Below are positions 35,743-43,679 of a DNA stretch of 58,725 bases, in pieces (within the stretch, counting starts at the first letter, position 1; the number at the start of each line of letters is the position of its first letter). The DNA comes from Pancytospora philotis (taxonomy: Eukaryota > Microsporidia), in the NCBI GenBank assembly GCA_023647555.1, contig JALRLY010000254.1, forward strand, positions 1 to 58,725, in the 5' to 3' direction. Both the position numbers and the translations under genes were made by a program. A model generated the notes under the pieces. It saw nothing but the letters and a program-made list of their open reading frames with translations. It was not told the origin of the DNA and made no database searches.

Positions 35743-36399
35743 ATGATGGCGGCAGCTGCTGCGCTGTGCAGCATAGGGCTTGCGTACGCGTTTGAGATCT
35801 CCGCGATGAAGGCCGACATGAAACAGCTCGAGGATAATCTACTTGTCATCCTTGAAAACGACTTCCTCAGCAAGTTCGTGCCGCGTGAGCTGCGACCTGA
35901 GAATGTGCTCCAGGCGAATTCAAGGGCGAGCTTCCTTACGGCAGAAGAGGCGTGGAACCGGCAGGACTTCCCCGGGATGCAGGCGAACCCAAGGGAGATC
36001 GATCCGGAAATGGAAAAGCCGTACGATCAGGAAGACACCGACGGAGCGGATTCGGGCTTTGGAGAAAGTGATGAGGCAGACGGTCTGGAAGACACCAAAG
36101 CGTTGCCGGATTCTGGCTTCGTAGAAAGTGATGAGGCAGATGGCCTGGAAGACACCAAAGCGTTGCCGGATGTCATGAGGGAAGTGGCTGTCATTTATGA
36201 CCACATGCGTAAGGATACGGAGTCATGCTCAGACAAGGATTTCCTCGCGTCTTTGAAAGGAGAGCTGCTAAAGCTCATAGGAATCCTGGGCAACTCGCCG
36301 CACGCGGATGTACTGTACAAAAATGGTAATGATTTTTTAGATGTGATCTTGGGCAGCATAGAGGTTGTGGGGCGGATCATGAAATCCCCGTCGGGCTGA
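35743..36399 (+). CDS. Small secreted acidic protein with a perfectly spaced 20-residue tandem repeat
   Basis: The 218-residue product starts at the first ATG of the frame and has a clear signal peptide (MMAAAAALCSIGLAYA). The mature chain is helical at both ends. In the middle it has two consecutive 20-residue acidic repeats (DSGFGESDEADGLEDTKALP, then the same with V for G at position 5), encoded by a 60-bp DNA duplication. The C-terminal part (DFLASLKGELLKLIGILG, DFLDVILGSIEVVGRIM) is amphipathic. No transmembrane helix follows the signal peptide. It is probably exported to the spore surface or host; no family is recognised. Confidence 0.7.
   Translation: MMAAAAALCSIGLAYAFEISAMKADMKQLEDNLLVILENDFLSKFVPRELRPENVLQANSRASFLTAEEAWNRQDFPGMQANPREIDPEMEKPYDQEDTDGADSGFGESDEADGLEDTKALPDSGFVESDEADGLEDTKALPDVMREVAVIYDHMRKDTESCSDKDFLASLKGELLKLIGILGNSPHADVLYKNGNDFLDVILGSIEVVGRIMKSPSG
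36049..36168 (+). repeat. Tandem duplication of a 60-bp unit inside the secreted gene
   Basis: 36049-36108 is repeated at 36109-36168 with only a few substitutions, for example gattcgggctttggagaa against gattctggcttcgtagaa. The two copies are in frame and add exactly 20 residues, which indicates a recent duplication. Confidence 0.9.
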
Positions 36400-36808
36400 G
36401 GCTCCGCTGTGTATCATTAAAACCATGCAAATAATTCTGCTGTGTGTAATTTTTGCTGTGTGTATTCGATTTTTCTAGTCGGCGTGCCTCTGTTTCTCCA
36501 GAGAGTTTTAAACGAGCACAGCTACTTTGACGACGTGTAAGCGCCCTCTCAAAAGTTTTCCCGTAGAATGGCACTGTTTACATAGGTCAATTGGATTTGA
36601 TCGCTGCATGTCCGTCCGCGCAAGCAGCAACGGAGCGCATGGCAGCATTGGGAGGATGTGTCTGCAAAGTTTCTTGTTGTCCGCATATTTTCACAAGCAC
36701 TAAGCCAGTTTTCTGCTCAGAATGAGACGGCCGCGCACTGAGAGCACGCGCAAACCCCTGGCCTTTCCCTGGCAAAACCTTGTTATTTTGCAAAAATGCA
36801 GACCCCCT
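36400..36808. other. Intergenic region before the small membrane protein
   Basis: This 409-base spacer carries CCCCC directly before the ATG at 36809. An upstream in-frame ATG at 36722 would add 29 residues without a motif and is not preferred. I find no other gene. Confidence 0.35.
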
Positions 36809-37006
36809 ATGGTGCTTGCGATGATAGAGAAATTCCTCAGCCTGGACTGCAAGTGCATGCAGATCCTATTCATCGTGCTGGGCATCTGCGTGGTGATCGG
36901 CCTCTTCAAGGCCATCTGCATGGTCAGATGCAAGTCCTCGAAGAAGAAAAGGGACGTGAAGAAGATCATCGAGAGGCGGATGGGCAATCAGAAGAAGCGT
37001 AATTAA
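36809..37006 (+). CDS. Small single-pass membrane protein with a basic tail
   Basis: The 65-residue protein starts at the ATG preceded by GACCCCCT. A single hydrophobic helix (about 17-38, MQILFIVLGICVVIGLFKAI) is followed by a strongly basic cytosolic tail (KSSKKKRDVKKIIERRMGNQKKRN). Cysteines flank the helix (DCKC, ICMVRCK). It could be a small subunit of an ER or mitosomal membrane complex. I do not recognise the family. Confidence 0.6.
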   Translation: MVLAMIEKFLSLDCKCMQILFIVLGICVVIGLFKAICMVRCKSSKKKRDVKKIIERRMGNQKKRN

Positions 37007-37122
37007 ATAGTTCACTGTGTCATATCATAGTTGGTTGGCAGCGCAAAAGCGCGCTGCACGCTTTTTATCGGGATTGGCGGCGCTGGTGGCGCGCATGCAA
37101 AAAATTTGGCTTCTGCTGGGGC

Positions 37123-37866
37123 ATGGACACTGCCAGTGCGAGCGAGGTCGAGTATGCGCAGAAGTCTATTTCAGCGGGCGTGCGGCCGGACGGGCGTGCT
37201 CTGCACGAGTGCAGGCCATACTCGTACGAGCCGTACGACGTGCCGCTGGCCGATAGGTCGCTCGTGCTGCAGAGGGGACTGACCCGGATAGTGGTGAGCG
37301 CAACCATCAGAAGCAGCGCGCAGACGCTGGAGGAGCTGCGGATCGCACCATCGAGCAAGACACCGGAGGTGGAGCCGCGCCTGATAGACATAAGGTTCAG
37401 CAACGCTTGCGTGTCCAGCTCGGCGGAGGAGGTCGACCTCCTCAGGGCGCTCTTTGCCGAGGGCTGCCACTACGGATTCGTAGCGGATGCTCTGAGGGAG
37501 GCGCTCGTTCGTTTCAAAGTCGGGCTCTCGCTGGAGGTAAAGATCGTGCAGGACGACGGAAATCTGTACGATCTGGTGATCGCGGGGATACACGAGCTGT
37601 TCACCGCCATCAGCGTGCCCGACATTCACGACCTGGATACCTACGCCGTCGCGCGCCTCGACTTGCCCGTATGCCACACGTACTGCATAGTGAACGGCGC
37701 GGCAGTTGCGGATCCGTCCGCCCTCGAGACCGCGGCTTCCGCAGGGCGCGTGCGTGTCTTTCGCCGCGGCGACGCGGTGCTGGCTGTCCTGGCCATCGGC
37801 TCTGTAAGCACGGAGGATTTGCGAGTTGTCCAGCATGCATTGGTAGGACTTGACGCAGCTTCATAG
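37123..37866 (+). CDS. RRP42: Exosome core subunit of RNase PH fold, Rrp42-like
   Basis: The 247-residue protein belongs to the hexameric ring of the RNA exosome. RPDGRALHECRP near the N-terminus is the RNase PH-type opening. LSLEVKIVQDDGNLYDLVIAGIHELFTA matches the core (xVxVxxDDGNLxDA). The C-terminal part DIHDLDTYAVARLDLPVCHTYCIVNGAAVADPSALE parallels Rrp42 more than Rrp43 or Rrp45. The phosphorolytic residues are not apparent, as expected in the inactive eukaryotic ring. AAAAAATTT and GCTGGGGC lie just upstream of the ATG. Confidence 0.82.
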   Translation: MDTASASEVEYAQKSISAGVRPDGRALHECRPYSYEPYDVPLADRSLVLQRGLTRIVVSATIRSSAQTLEELRIAPSSKTPEVEPRLIDIRFSNACVSSSAEEVDLLRALFAEGCHYGFVADALREALVRFKVGLSLEVKIVQDDGNLYDLVIAGIHELFTAISVPDIHDLDTYAVARLDLPVCHTYCIVNGAAVADPSALETAASAGRVRVFRRGDAVLAVLAIGSVSTEDLRVVQHALVGLDAAS

Positions 37867-38021
37867 GTCACTAGCAGTCAATTAAATCGGTAGTATCTAA
37901 GTTCACATTTGCATTGATATGCATATTAGGTTGGTTCAGCTGTAGCAGTAATCCATTTACTAAACCTTCGAGCTAACCAGTGTATAGCATACTGTGATCA
38001 ACTAGTCCATGTTATTTTTTA

Positions 38022-38093
38022 TTCCCGTTGGTCCAGTGGTTAGGATTTAAGACTCTCACTCTTAGGGCCCGGGTTCGATTCCCGGATGGGAAA
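38022..38093 (+). tRNA. tRNA-Glu (anticodon CTC)
   Basis: This 72-base cloverleaf pairs the acceptor stem TTCCCGT with ATGGGAA. The D arm is GTCCAGTGGTTAGGAT. The anticodon arm is TAAGA-CTCTCAC-TCTTA, with CTC at positions 34-36. The T arm is CCGGG-TTCGATT-CCCGG. The B box GGTTCGATTCC is intact, no intron is present, and TTTTT follows directly. Confidence 0.95.
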
Positions 38094-38098
38094 TTTTT
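38094..38098 (+). terminator. RNA polymerase III T5 terminator of tRNA-Glu
   Basis: TTTTT begins immediately after the discriminator base of the tRNA. Confidence 0.7.
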
Positions 38099-38188
38099 GC
38101 CTTTTGCTGCTGCCGCGGCGCCCAGGGCCTGATCTGCGCGGTGGAAATGCAAAATACACAGCTCAAAAGAGCGCAATTCTACAACAAT

Positions 38189-38698
38189 TTATTTTTCATG
38201 CATCTTCTTGCAGTCGGCGGCGGCGGACGGCTCGTCGCGCTGCTCGAGCAGCTCGCGCGCGTGCTTGACGAGAAAGTCGTGCATAAAGGCAACTGTGCGC
38301 GGGTCCTCGCTGTACTCGAGCCCGTACAGCCCGGCGTATACCTCGATGGCATAGCTGATGTCCTCGGGCGCCAGCAGCCCGCCGTGGTAGAGGAAGGACG
38401 GGCAGCCGTCGACGCCGTAGAATTCGTTCATGTTCTGCATCAGCTGTCTGCTCTTCTGCGCGCCCGCGGCGCGCTCGTCGCGCTCCCGCGTCGCCCCGCC
38501 GGCAGCTACGCCGATTTTTATTCTCATTTGTGGATTGGCAGAAAGCAGAGTTTTAGTGCGCCCGAGCAGCTGCATGATGTAGCCGTTGTACTCGTGGCGC
38601 GACACGCCCGAGTCCTCGAGGAAGCCGGCCGCCTCCTCGCAGGACCACCGGCCGCAGCACTGCTCGACGAGAGCCTCTTCTATTTCGGGCTTCGGCAT
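38189..38698 (-). CDS. Hypothetical protein, unidentified
   Basis: The 169-residue product starts at an ATG with TTTTGGACCCC about 10-20 bases upstream, a typical start signal here. It is helical and acidic, with no signal peptide or transmembrane helix. The phrases WSCEEAAGFLEDSGVSRHEY and EVYAGLYGLEYSEDPRTVAFMHDFLVKHAREL look like a folded helical domain, perhaps a subunit of a nuclear complex. I see no family signature. Codon use is strongly G/C-ending, which supports a real and conserved gene. Confidence 0.75.
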   Translation of the reverse strand: MPKPEIEEALVEQCCGRWSCEEAAGFLEDSGVSRHEYNGYIMQLLGRTKTLLSANPQMRIKIGVAAGGATRERDERAAGAQKSRQLMQNMNEFYGVDGCPSFLYHGGLLAPEDISYAIEVYAGLYGLEYSEDPRTVAFMHDFLVKHARELLEQRDEPSAAADCKKMHEK

Positions 38699-38719
38699 GA
38701 CCGTCAGTGGGGTCCAAAA

Positions 38720-38956
38720 TTAGGCGCACGAACGCGTTAAGCCTATTGGCGGGAACCGCGGGGAGCGCAGCGCGCGGGTGCAGCGGCTGAAGAATCTGAC
38801 GATGATGTAAATAAAGTATGAGAATAGGCATGCGTATAATAAAAGAGGCTAGCCTTACCTGATAGCTTTGCACACTGCCTCCCCAGGCGTGGATACAATA
38901 CACAAGCAGCTACACCTCCAAAGCCTATCACAAACAGATTTAATTTTCTCAAGCAT
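38720..38956 (-). other. Possible small spliced gene with a 63-base intron
   Basis: The minus strand reads ATG at 38956, then 32 codons (MLEKIKSVCDRLWRCSCLC...) to AG|GTAAGG at 38858. A CGTCAG| acceptor lies at 38796. The second part continues in frame (FFSRCTRALRSPRFP...) to TAA at 38720. The product would be 57 residues, basic and Cys-rich. No branch-site motif of the usual form is evident, so this is only a candidate. Confidence 0.25.
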
Positions 38957-38984
38957 ACAGATAGTGGCAATAGCGGCCCGGACT

Positions 38985-39845
38985 CTACAGTCTTTCATAG
39001 CTGAAGTTGTCGGCGATCCAGACATCGTCTCTGTTCTTGGCAAAGTCCATCACGCCGCTGTAGTGCGCATCCGCCCGTCTGATCTGGCCGTCCGCCTCTC
39101 CCGCCGTCGTAACAGTGAACTCAAACCTGCACTTCACCAGCTTCCTGAAGTTCTTGATGAATACCCTGTCGACCTGGACCCTGCGCAGGTCGCTCAGCTG
39201 CACATGCGCGTTATTTAGGCTGTTTCTTGCGATGGCCTCGTTGCGCAGCCTTCTGAGGGTGCTGGATACCTCCTCAGAAACTGCGCCTGAAACTTTGAAT
39301 GCGAACGCATCCTCCATGATTGCCGGGAGCAGCGCATTCTCGATGTGACTTAGCACGGCGTAGTCACTGAACACTCTCCCGATGCATGAAGCATGCAGAA
39401 GACTGGAGAGCTGGCGCGGCACGCATTTCTGGATGAGCGCCTGCGCTCTGGTGAGTAGTGATCGAAGGCTCTGCTCGTGCACAGCTGGCTTACCGAGTGT
39501 GTCATTCCCAGGCCCATGGCTTTGTGTGCTGCCCCACACGCCGCCGTAGTACTGTGGAATGCTCAGGCTCTTCTTCAGATAGCTGTCGACTGCATTGGGG
39601 TTGAAGCTGGGCCAGTCATCGACGCTCCTTGCCCCGCTCGTGAGCGAGTCGCATGCCGCGGCGGTACGTGCTGCGAGGCCAGTGATCGCAGACGAAACGG
39701 GCTTGAGCGGCGCCAGCGCTGCGTCTAATTGAGCTTTCAGCGCATGCGTGCTCTTCTGCAGGGCATCATTGCGGTGGTACTCCTCGTGGAGGTTCTTCCA
39801 GAACTCTCGCGCGCACTCCTCGATCTTCGTGGTAACCGGCTGCAT
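38985..39845 (-). CDS. Tim44-like protein, candidate mitosomal import motor adaptor
   Basis: The 286-residue protein is read from the ATG that directly follows GCCCCCG; an earlier ATG at 39965 would add 40 residues including a hydrophobic stretch. An N-terminal charged helix (CAREFWKNLHEEYHRNDALQKSTHALKAQ) resembles the motor-binding helices of Tim44. The C-terminal ~130 residues (VFSDYAVLSHIENALLPAIMEDAF, VQVDRVFIKNFRKLVKCRFEFTVTTAGEADGQ, FAKNRDDVWIADNF) follow the pattern of the Tim44-like membrane-binding domain. Tim44 tethers mtHsp70 at the TIM channel. The similarity is distant and needs profile confirmation. Confidence 0.55.
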   Translation of the reverse strand: MQPVTTKIEECAREFWKNLHEEYHRNDALQKSTHALKAQLDAALAPLKPVSSAITGLAARTAAACDSLTSGARSVDDWPSFNPNAVDSYLKKSLSIPQYYGGVWGSTQSHGPGNDTLGKPAVHEQSLRSLLTRAQALIQKCVPRQLSSLLHASCIGRVFSDYAVLSHIENALLPAIMEDAFAFKVSGAVSEEVSSTLRRLRNEAIARNSLNNAHVQLSDLRRVQVDRVFIKNFRKLVKCRFEFTVTTAGEADGQIRRADAHYSGVMDFAKNRDDVWIADNFSYERL

Positions 39846-39982
39846 CGGGGGCGGCGGTTGGCGTATTTTGAGGTTTTTTGGTAGTGGAACGGATTCACTC
39901 GCAGGATTAAAAACAAGCACGTAATGACACAGCAATCCTACCGCATTAATAATACAGCATGGCATACATTTTATAGCGGCAT

Positions 39983-41218
39983 TTAAAATTTATTCTTTAG
40001 GAGCTCGCCGACCAGCTTTTCCCGCTCCATTTCTAGCTCGATTTTTACAGTTCTCATTTCTGCGCACATGTCGCGGTACGCCTCCATCTTGAGGGCGATC
40101 TTCCTGACGAGCGCCTCGGTGCCGACCCTCTGGAGCCGCGCCAGCTTCGCGCGCTCGAGCAGCACGATGCTCTGCGCCTTGCGCGCCGCCAGGCCGATGA
40201 GCACGTCCATGACCTTGGGCTCGTCGATGTACTTGATCGCCGCCTTGGCCAGCTCGGCCGAGATCGCGGGGTGCACCATGTAGGAGATGTACGCGATGAG
40301 CGTTGTGATCTGGTTGGGCACCGTGCCTAAGCAGATGGCAGGGAAGCAGGCGCACTCGTCGAGCAGCGACATCTTGAGGAAGTGGAAGATGCACTGCGTG
40401 GTGGACTTGCCCAGCACCTGCGCCACCTGCTTCCAGTCGTCGCCGTGCCGCTCGATGCTCTTCAGCAGCAGGTAGTCGTCCCGCTTGGTCCACAGGTTGT
40501 CCAGCAGTCTGGGCGTGATCTCGTGGAAGTTGCGGGCGGTGAGCTGCGGCGGGAAGCGCTGCGCAGCGTAGCAGGCCGCGCACAGGAAGATCAGGTCGGT
40601 GGTGAAGTGCGTCGCCCTGGCGCCGCACGCACAGCGGGCATTCTCCAGCTGCTCGCGCGACACGTAGAGCCGCGTGACCTTGCCTTTGAAGTTGTGCTCG
40701 TGCCTGCCTGCGCCGCGGTCGCCGGGCCGGCGCACCAGCAGCGGGCTGCTGAAGTCGGAGCCGTCGCCGTCGGTGCCCGTCTCGTGGGCGGGCGCGTCGT
40801 ACGCCGCAGGCGCGGCCGCCGCCTCGCGCAGCTGCAGTATGTCGGCCTCGAGCGCCGCCTCGAAGTTGATGAGCTGGCTGTCCTCCAGGAAGTCGAACAC
40901 CCGGAGCACGAAGGCGAACGGCCCCAGCGCCCGGCACATGCCCAGCGATACGCTCCCCTCGGCCTGTGCGTACATCTCTATGATGGCGTTCCGGATCTGC
41001 AGATAGCCCTCCTGCGGAAACAGCAGCTTTTCGTAGGGCGACGCAGCCGCGGCGTCGAACCAGCGCGGCACGCAGCGGAACGGCCGGAACCCCGGGTGGC
41101 GCTGCACCAGGTTGGGCGGCACGTGCGCCTGGTCGCGGGGCGGGTGCGCGCTCGGTCGCTGGTAGCCGATAGTCTGCTCGATGAGCGAGCTTTCAGCGAT
41201 CGGGAAAATGTTCAACAT
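39983..41218 (-). CDS. RSC8: SWI/SNF or RSC core subunit Swi3/Rsc8 (SMARCC-like)
   Basis: The 411-residue protein starts at the ATG directly after TTTTAGCCCCC. It has a SWIRM-type N-terminal domain (about 50-120, PRWFDAAAASPYEKLLFPQ, YLQIRNAIIEMYAQ). A ZZ-like zinc site follows (CACGARATHFTTDLIFLCAACY), then a SANT domain (WTKRDDYLLLKSIERHGDDWKQVAQVLGKSTTQCIFHFLKM). The C-terminal leucine-zipper helix (EALVRKIALKMEAYRDMCAEM) closes it. This order is that of Swi3/Rsc8, the dimeric scaffold of SWI/SNF-type remodellers. It is shorter than in yeast. Ada2-type proteins would lack the C-terminal zipper and the SWIRM-first order. Confidence 0.9.
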   Translation of the reverse strand: MLNIFPIAESSLIEQTIGYQRPSAHPPRDQAHVPPNLVQRHPGFRPFRCVPRWFDAAAASPYEKLLFPQEGYLQIRNAIIEMYAQAEGSVSLGMCRALGPFAFVLRVFDFLEDSQLINFEAALEADILQLREAAAAPAAYDAPAHETGTDGDGSDFSSPLLVRRPGDRGAGRHEHNFKGKVTRLYVSREQLENARCACGARATHFTTDLIFLCAACYAAQRFPPQLTARNFHEITPRLLDNLWTKRDDYLLLKSIERHGDDWKQVAQVLGKSTTQCIFHFLKMSLLDECACFPAICLGTVPNQITTLIAYISYMVHPAISAELAKAAIKYIDEPKVMDVLIGLAARKAQSIVLLERAKLARLQRVGTEALVRKIALKMEAYRDMCAEMRTVKIELEMEREKLVGELLKNKF

Positions 41219-41847
41219 GGGGGCTAAAAGTGGGCGGTCCTGAAGGGCGCTCTCCGGCGCTGCTGGTGGTGCGGAGCATGGCCGCACCGTGGAAGTCCGA
41301 CGGGCCGGCGCTTTTTGAGAGGCTAAACAAAGCGGCTCCGGCCCGGCTGCGCCTAAAATTTTATTTTGTTGCGTGTGTATCGACTAGCCTGCAGGGCGCT
41401 TAGCCGGTGCGAGCGGGCTGCGCATGCAGATGCACAGGTAGCTGCATTTAAAATCATCTCATTGATGCTTTGGAGCAGCAAGAATGCATGTCAACGCGTA
41501 TTATAGTCGCTTGCCGGAATGTCTGCGATTAGAGAAAACATCTTCGCAACTACGATCCACTTTTATACGGGCTAAGCGCTGTTGTAAAGTCAGAACGACC
41601 AGATTTCATCTAGTATGTGGAACGGATATGCAGAACGTGCAATGTTTCTTGGGCGAGAGCCCACGCGCTGCCAGAAATGCATTGGCTAAAGTGTGGGATG
41701 GGCTAGAGATGCAAGTGGTGCTACGTACAAGCTACTCCAGAGCCGTAAACCCGTGCAGCGCCCGGTCTGTCCGTTGCAGCGGCTGCAAAGCGCCGGTCCG
41801 CTCTGTCCTAAAAATTTTGAAAAATTTTGCCTGCGCTGCGGACCCCA
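41219..41847. other. Divergent promoter region between Swi3/Rsc8-like and eL31
   Basis: This 629-base spacer contains a 131-codon frame with an ATG at 41484 that runs through the eL31 promoter box into eL31 codons; its composition is not coding-like and it is rejected. The eL31 end holds the doubled AAAAATTTTG box and CCCC. No tRNA or other RNA gene was recognised. Confidence 0.4.
41810..41829 (+). promoter_or_regulatory. Doubled AAAAATTTTG box plus CCCC upstream of eL31
   Basis: Two head-to-tail copies of AAAAATTTTG lie 18 bases before the eL31 ATG, and GGACCCCA directly precedes the ATG. It is the mirror of the doubled box at uS5 and decides the choice of the second possible start. Confidence 0.65.
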
Positions 41848-42180
41848 ATGACGGATCTGGCCGGAACGAAGACTACTGAGATTACTGTCAACACCAGAAA
41901 GCTCATTCGCAACTGCAAGTCCAACAAGAAGGCCTCTGGCGCCGTCAAGGAGCTCAAGAAGTTCATCAAGAAGCAGTGGAAGACCGACCTGCCCGTGTAC
42001 GTCGACGAGAGCCTCAACAAGAAGATCTGGACGCGCGGCAACTGCGGCACCGTCGGCCGCATCCGCATCAGGGTCGAGCGCGGCGCCTGCATCGTCAACC
42101 CCGAGAACAAGTGCATCAGACTTTCTTTGGTCGATGTCAGCTCGTTCAAGAAACTGAATGACTGTGTCGTTGATGAATAA
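41848..42180 (+). CDS. RPL31: 60S ribosomal protein L31 (eL31)
   Basis: The 110-residue protein lines the exit of the ribosomal tunnel. The opening EITVNTRKLIRNCKSNKKASGAVKELKKFIKKQWKTD and the phrase VYVDESLNKKIWTRGNCGTVGRIRIRVER are specific for eL31 (IRVPPRIRVRLSR in others). The length matches the family (about 110-125). The start at 41848 follows CCCC; an upstream in-frame TTG is not used. No intron is present, although ribosomal protein genes are the usual intron carriers in microsporidia. Codon bias is high. Confidence 0.96.
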   Translation: MTDLAGTKTTEITVNTRKLIRNCKSNKKASGAVKELKKFIKKQWKTDLPVYVDESLNKKIWTRGNCGTVGRIRIRVERGACIVNPENKCIRLSLVDVSSFKKLNDCVVDE

Positions 42181-42559
42181 ACTAAATTATGCGCAGGCTT
42201 GGTGGTATAATACTGTACTATAATATATTGTTGAATGCTGAGCTTGGTAGATTTGTTGTTTGGGGTTAGCTGTACAGGCATACGATGTTTGTCGCTGCGC
42301 TTATTCACGCGGCATTCATCTACTGTGCAGTGGAACTGTTCTACTGCCATTGCTTTTGTTCTGCAGCGCTTTGTGGGACATAGAACTGTGTTTCAAATTT
42401 CGCCAAATTCTGTGTTTCCAGATTCAGTCAGCGAATAGAGAGGGCGCCAGCCTGTTCGGCGCAACTGACCTATAAGTATTCGAGAAATGGGCCACATCGA
42501 ATACGTACTGTCATGCTATTGGTCCGTTTGGCGATAGGGCCGGAGAACGCAGCGCGCCC
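42181..42559. other. Intergenic region between eL31 and calcineurin B
   Basis: This 379-base spacer is AT-rich at the left, with an AATAAA-like stop-proximal motif just after eL31. ATAGGGCCGG and GCGCGCCC precede the calcineurin B ATG. No small gene was recognised. Confidence 0.4.
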
Positions 42560-43018
42560 ATGACTTCTGAGCAGGCGGACTACGCTGTGCTTTTCGAGGC
42601 GCTCAAAAAGAAGAAGGTGTGGCGGAAGAACAGGCTCCTCAGCATCCCCGCGCTGCAGGCGAACCCGCTCGCCGCGGTCATAGTCGGCAAGTACACGCAG
42701 CGTGCGCGCGTCGACATGGAGCGGCTGCTGGGTGATCTGCTTGACTTCCTGACGAGCAAGCGGCTGGAGGACAAGCTCAAGTTCGTGTTCGAGTGCTACG
42801 ACATCAACGGCGACGGCTACATCTCGAACAAGGACCTGTACGACTTGCTTACGCTCATTAACCGCGGCATTCTGCCCAACGAGGCGGTGCAGAACATCGT
42901 GGACAAGACGTTCGCGGCGGTTGGCGAGTATGCGCTGCGGATCAACTACCACGACTTCAAGGTGCTGCTGCTCGCGTCGAGCGACAACCTCATCGAGATG
43001 TTCAACTGCACAGAGTGA
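42560..43018 (+). CDS. CNB1: Calcineurin regulatory subunit B homologue
   Basis: The 152-residue EF-hand protein would activate a calcineurin-type phosphatase. EF-hand 3 is canonical (DINGDGYISNKDL, about residues 94-106). EF-hand 4 is degenerate (AAVGEYALRINYHDF), with lost calcium ligands. The first two EF-hands are not recognisable. The phrases FLTSKRLEDKLKFVFECYDIN and LPNEAVQNIVDKTF match calcineurin B (KLRFAFRIYDMD, LQQIVDKT) better than calmodulin. The protein is shorter than the usual ~170 residues. GCGCGCCC precedes the ATG. Confidence 0.82.
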   Translation: MTSEQADYAVLFEALKKKKVWRKNRLLSIPALQANPLAAVIVGKYTQRARVDMERLLGDLLDFLTSKRLEDKLKFVFECYDINGDGYISNKDLYDLLTLINRGILPNEAVQNIVDKTFAAVGEYALRINYHDFKVLLLASSDNLIEMFNCTE

Positions 43019-43187
43019 GCCTGTGCGTTGGAGCGCTGGCATTGTGCGTATAAATAAATGAGCTAGAGTTAATTTACATAGATCGGTGCATGGCTATGTA
43101 TTGAGCTTTGCAAGCTTCCTTTATAGCGTAGCAGGTCCTTCTATACCTGCGCAAATAGTCTGTACAGATGATTTATTTACTCGGGCA

Positions 43188-43679
43188 TCACTGCTCGTGC
43201 ACCAGACGCGTCGCCAGCTTGATCAGCAGCACGCGCTTCTGCTTCGCGTCGTGTATCAGGTACACCTTGAACTTCTCGCCCGCCTCGCCAAGCGGCATGT
43301 CGATGGCATAGAGCTTCGAGGCGCGCAGATCGACGCACTCGCGCAGCAGCTCGTCAAACAGAGCCATCGTCTCGTCCACGTCGCCGCAGTTCTTGTACTT
43401 GGTGAAGAAGACGAAGGACACGTCGTCCTTGATTGCGGCGTAGGTCGTCGTGGCGAACGCGTCGAGCGGCTCGGCCGAGAAGTCGTAGTCGTCGAAGGCC
43501 TCCTCGAGCGCGGTGATGAAGAAGCGGAGCGGCTTGCTGATCCGCCTGTGCGCCTTCTGCATGCGCGTGGGCTTGCAGGAGTACGCCTCGATCTCTATGC
43601 CTGCGCTGTCGTCTATCGCGTCCAGCTGCGACATGAGCGCGTTGGCTTTCAAAATGTGTGGCATATTAATGTATTTCAT
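43188..43679 (-). CDS. MAF1: RNA polymerase III repressor Maf1
   Basis: The 163-residue protein has the conserved Maf1 boxes. Near the N-terminus is ILKANALMSQLDAIDDSAGIEIEAYSCKPTR, which matches FEAINSQL and IGRIESYSCK in the family. LRFFITALEEAFDDYDFSAEP (for LIATLNESFRPDYDFS) follows. The C-terminal box is short and divergent (CVDLRASKLYAIDMPL). Maf1 shuts down Pol III transcription when nutrients are limiting. The chosen start (MKYINMPHI) corresponds to the usual family start and follows CAGCCC. An in-frame ATG 25 codons upstream (43754) is possible. The ~50-residue variable loop of other Maf1s is missing. Confidence 0.9.
   Translation of the reverse strand: MKYINMPHILKANALMSQLDAIDDSAGIEIEAYSCKPTRMQKAHRRISKPLRFFITALEEAFDDYDFSAEPLDAFATTTYAAIKDDVSFVFFTKYKNCGDVDETMALFDELLRECVDLRASKLYAIDMPLGEAGEKFKVYLIHDAKQKRVLLIKLATRLVHEQ

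Noticed and set aside
36722..36808. Longer N-terminus for the small membrane protein
   Set aside because: The ATG at 36722 has no CCC/GGG motif. CCCCC sits directly before the ATG at 36809, and the extension adds only unstructured basic residues.
38850..38875. CTTACCTG as a possible U1 snRNA 5' end
   Set aside because: It matches the U1 5' end only over eight bases, with no U1 loop sequences (GATCACGAAGG-type) downstream. The same bases on the other strand fit a splice donor instead.
41484..41879. 131-codon frame overlapping the eL31 start
   Set aside because: It has an ATG but no start signal, and it reads through the eL31 promoter box and eL31 codons in another frame. Its composition is not coding-like.
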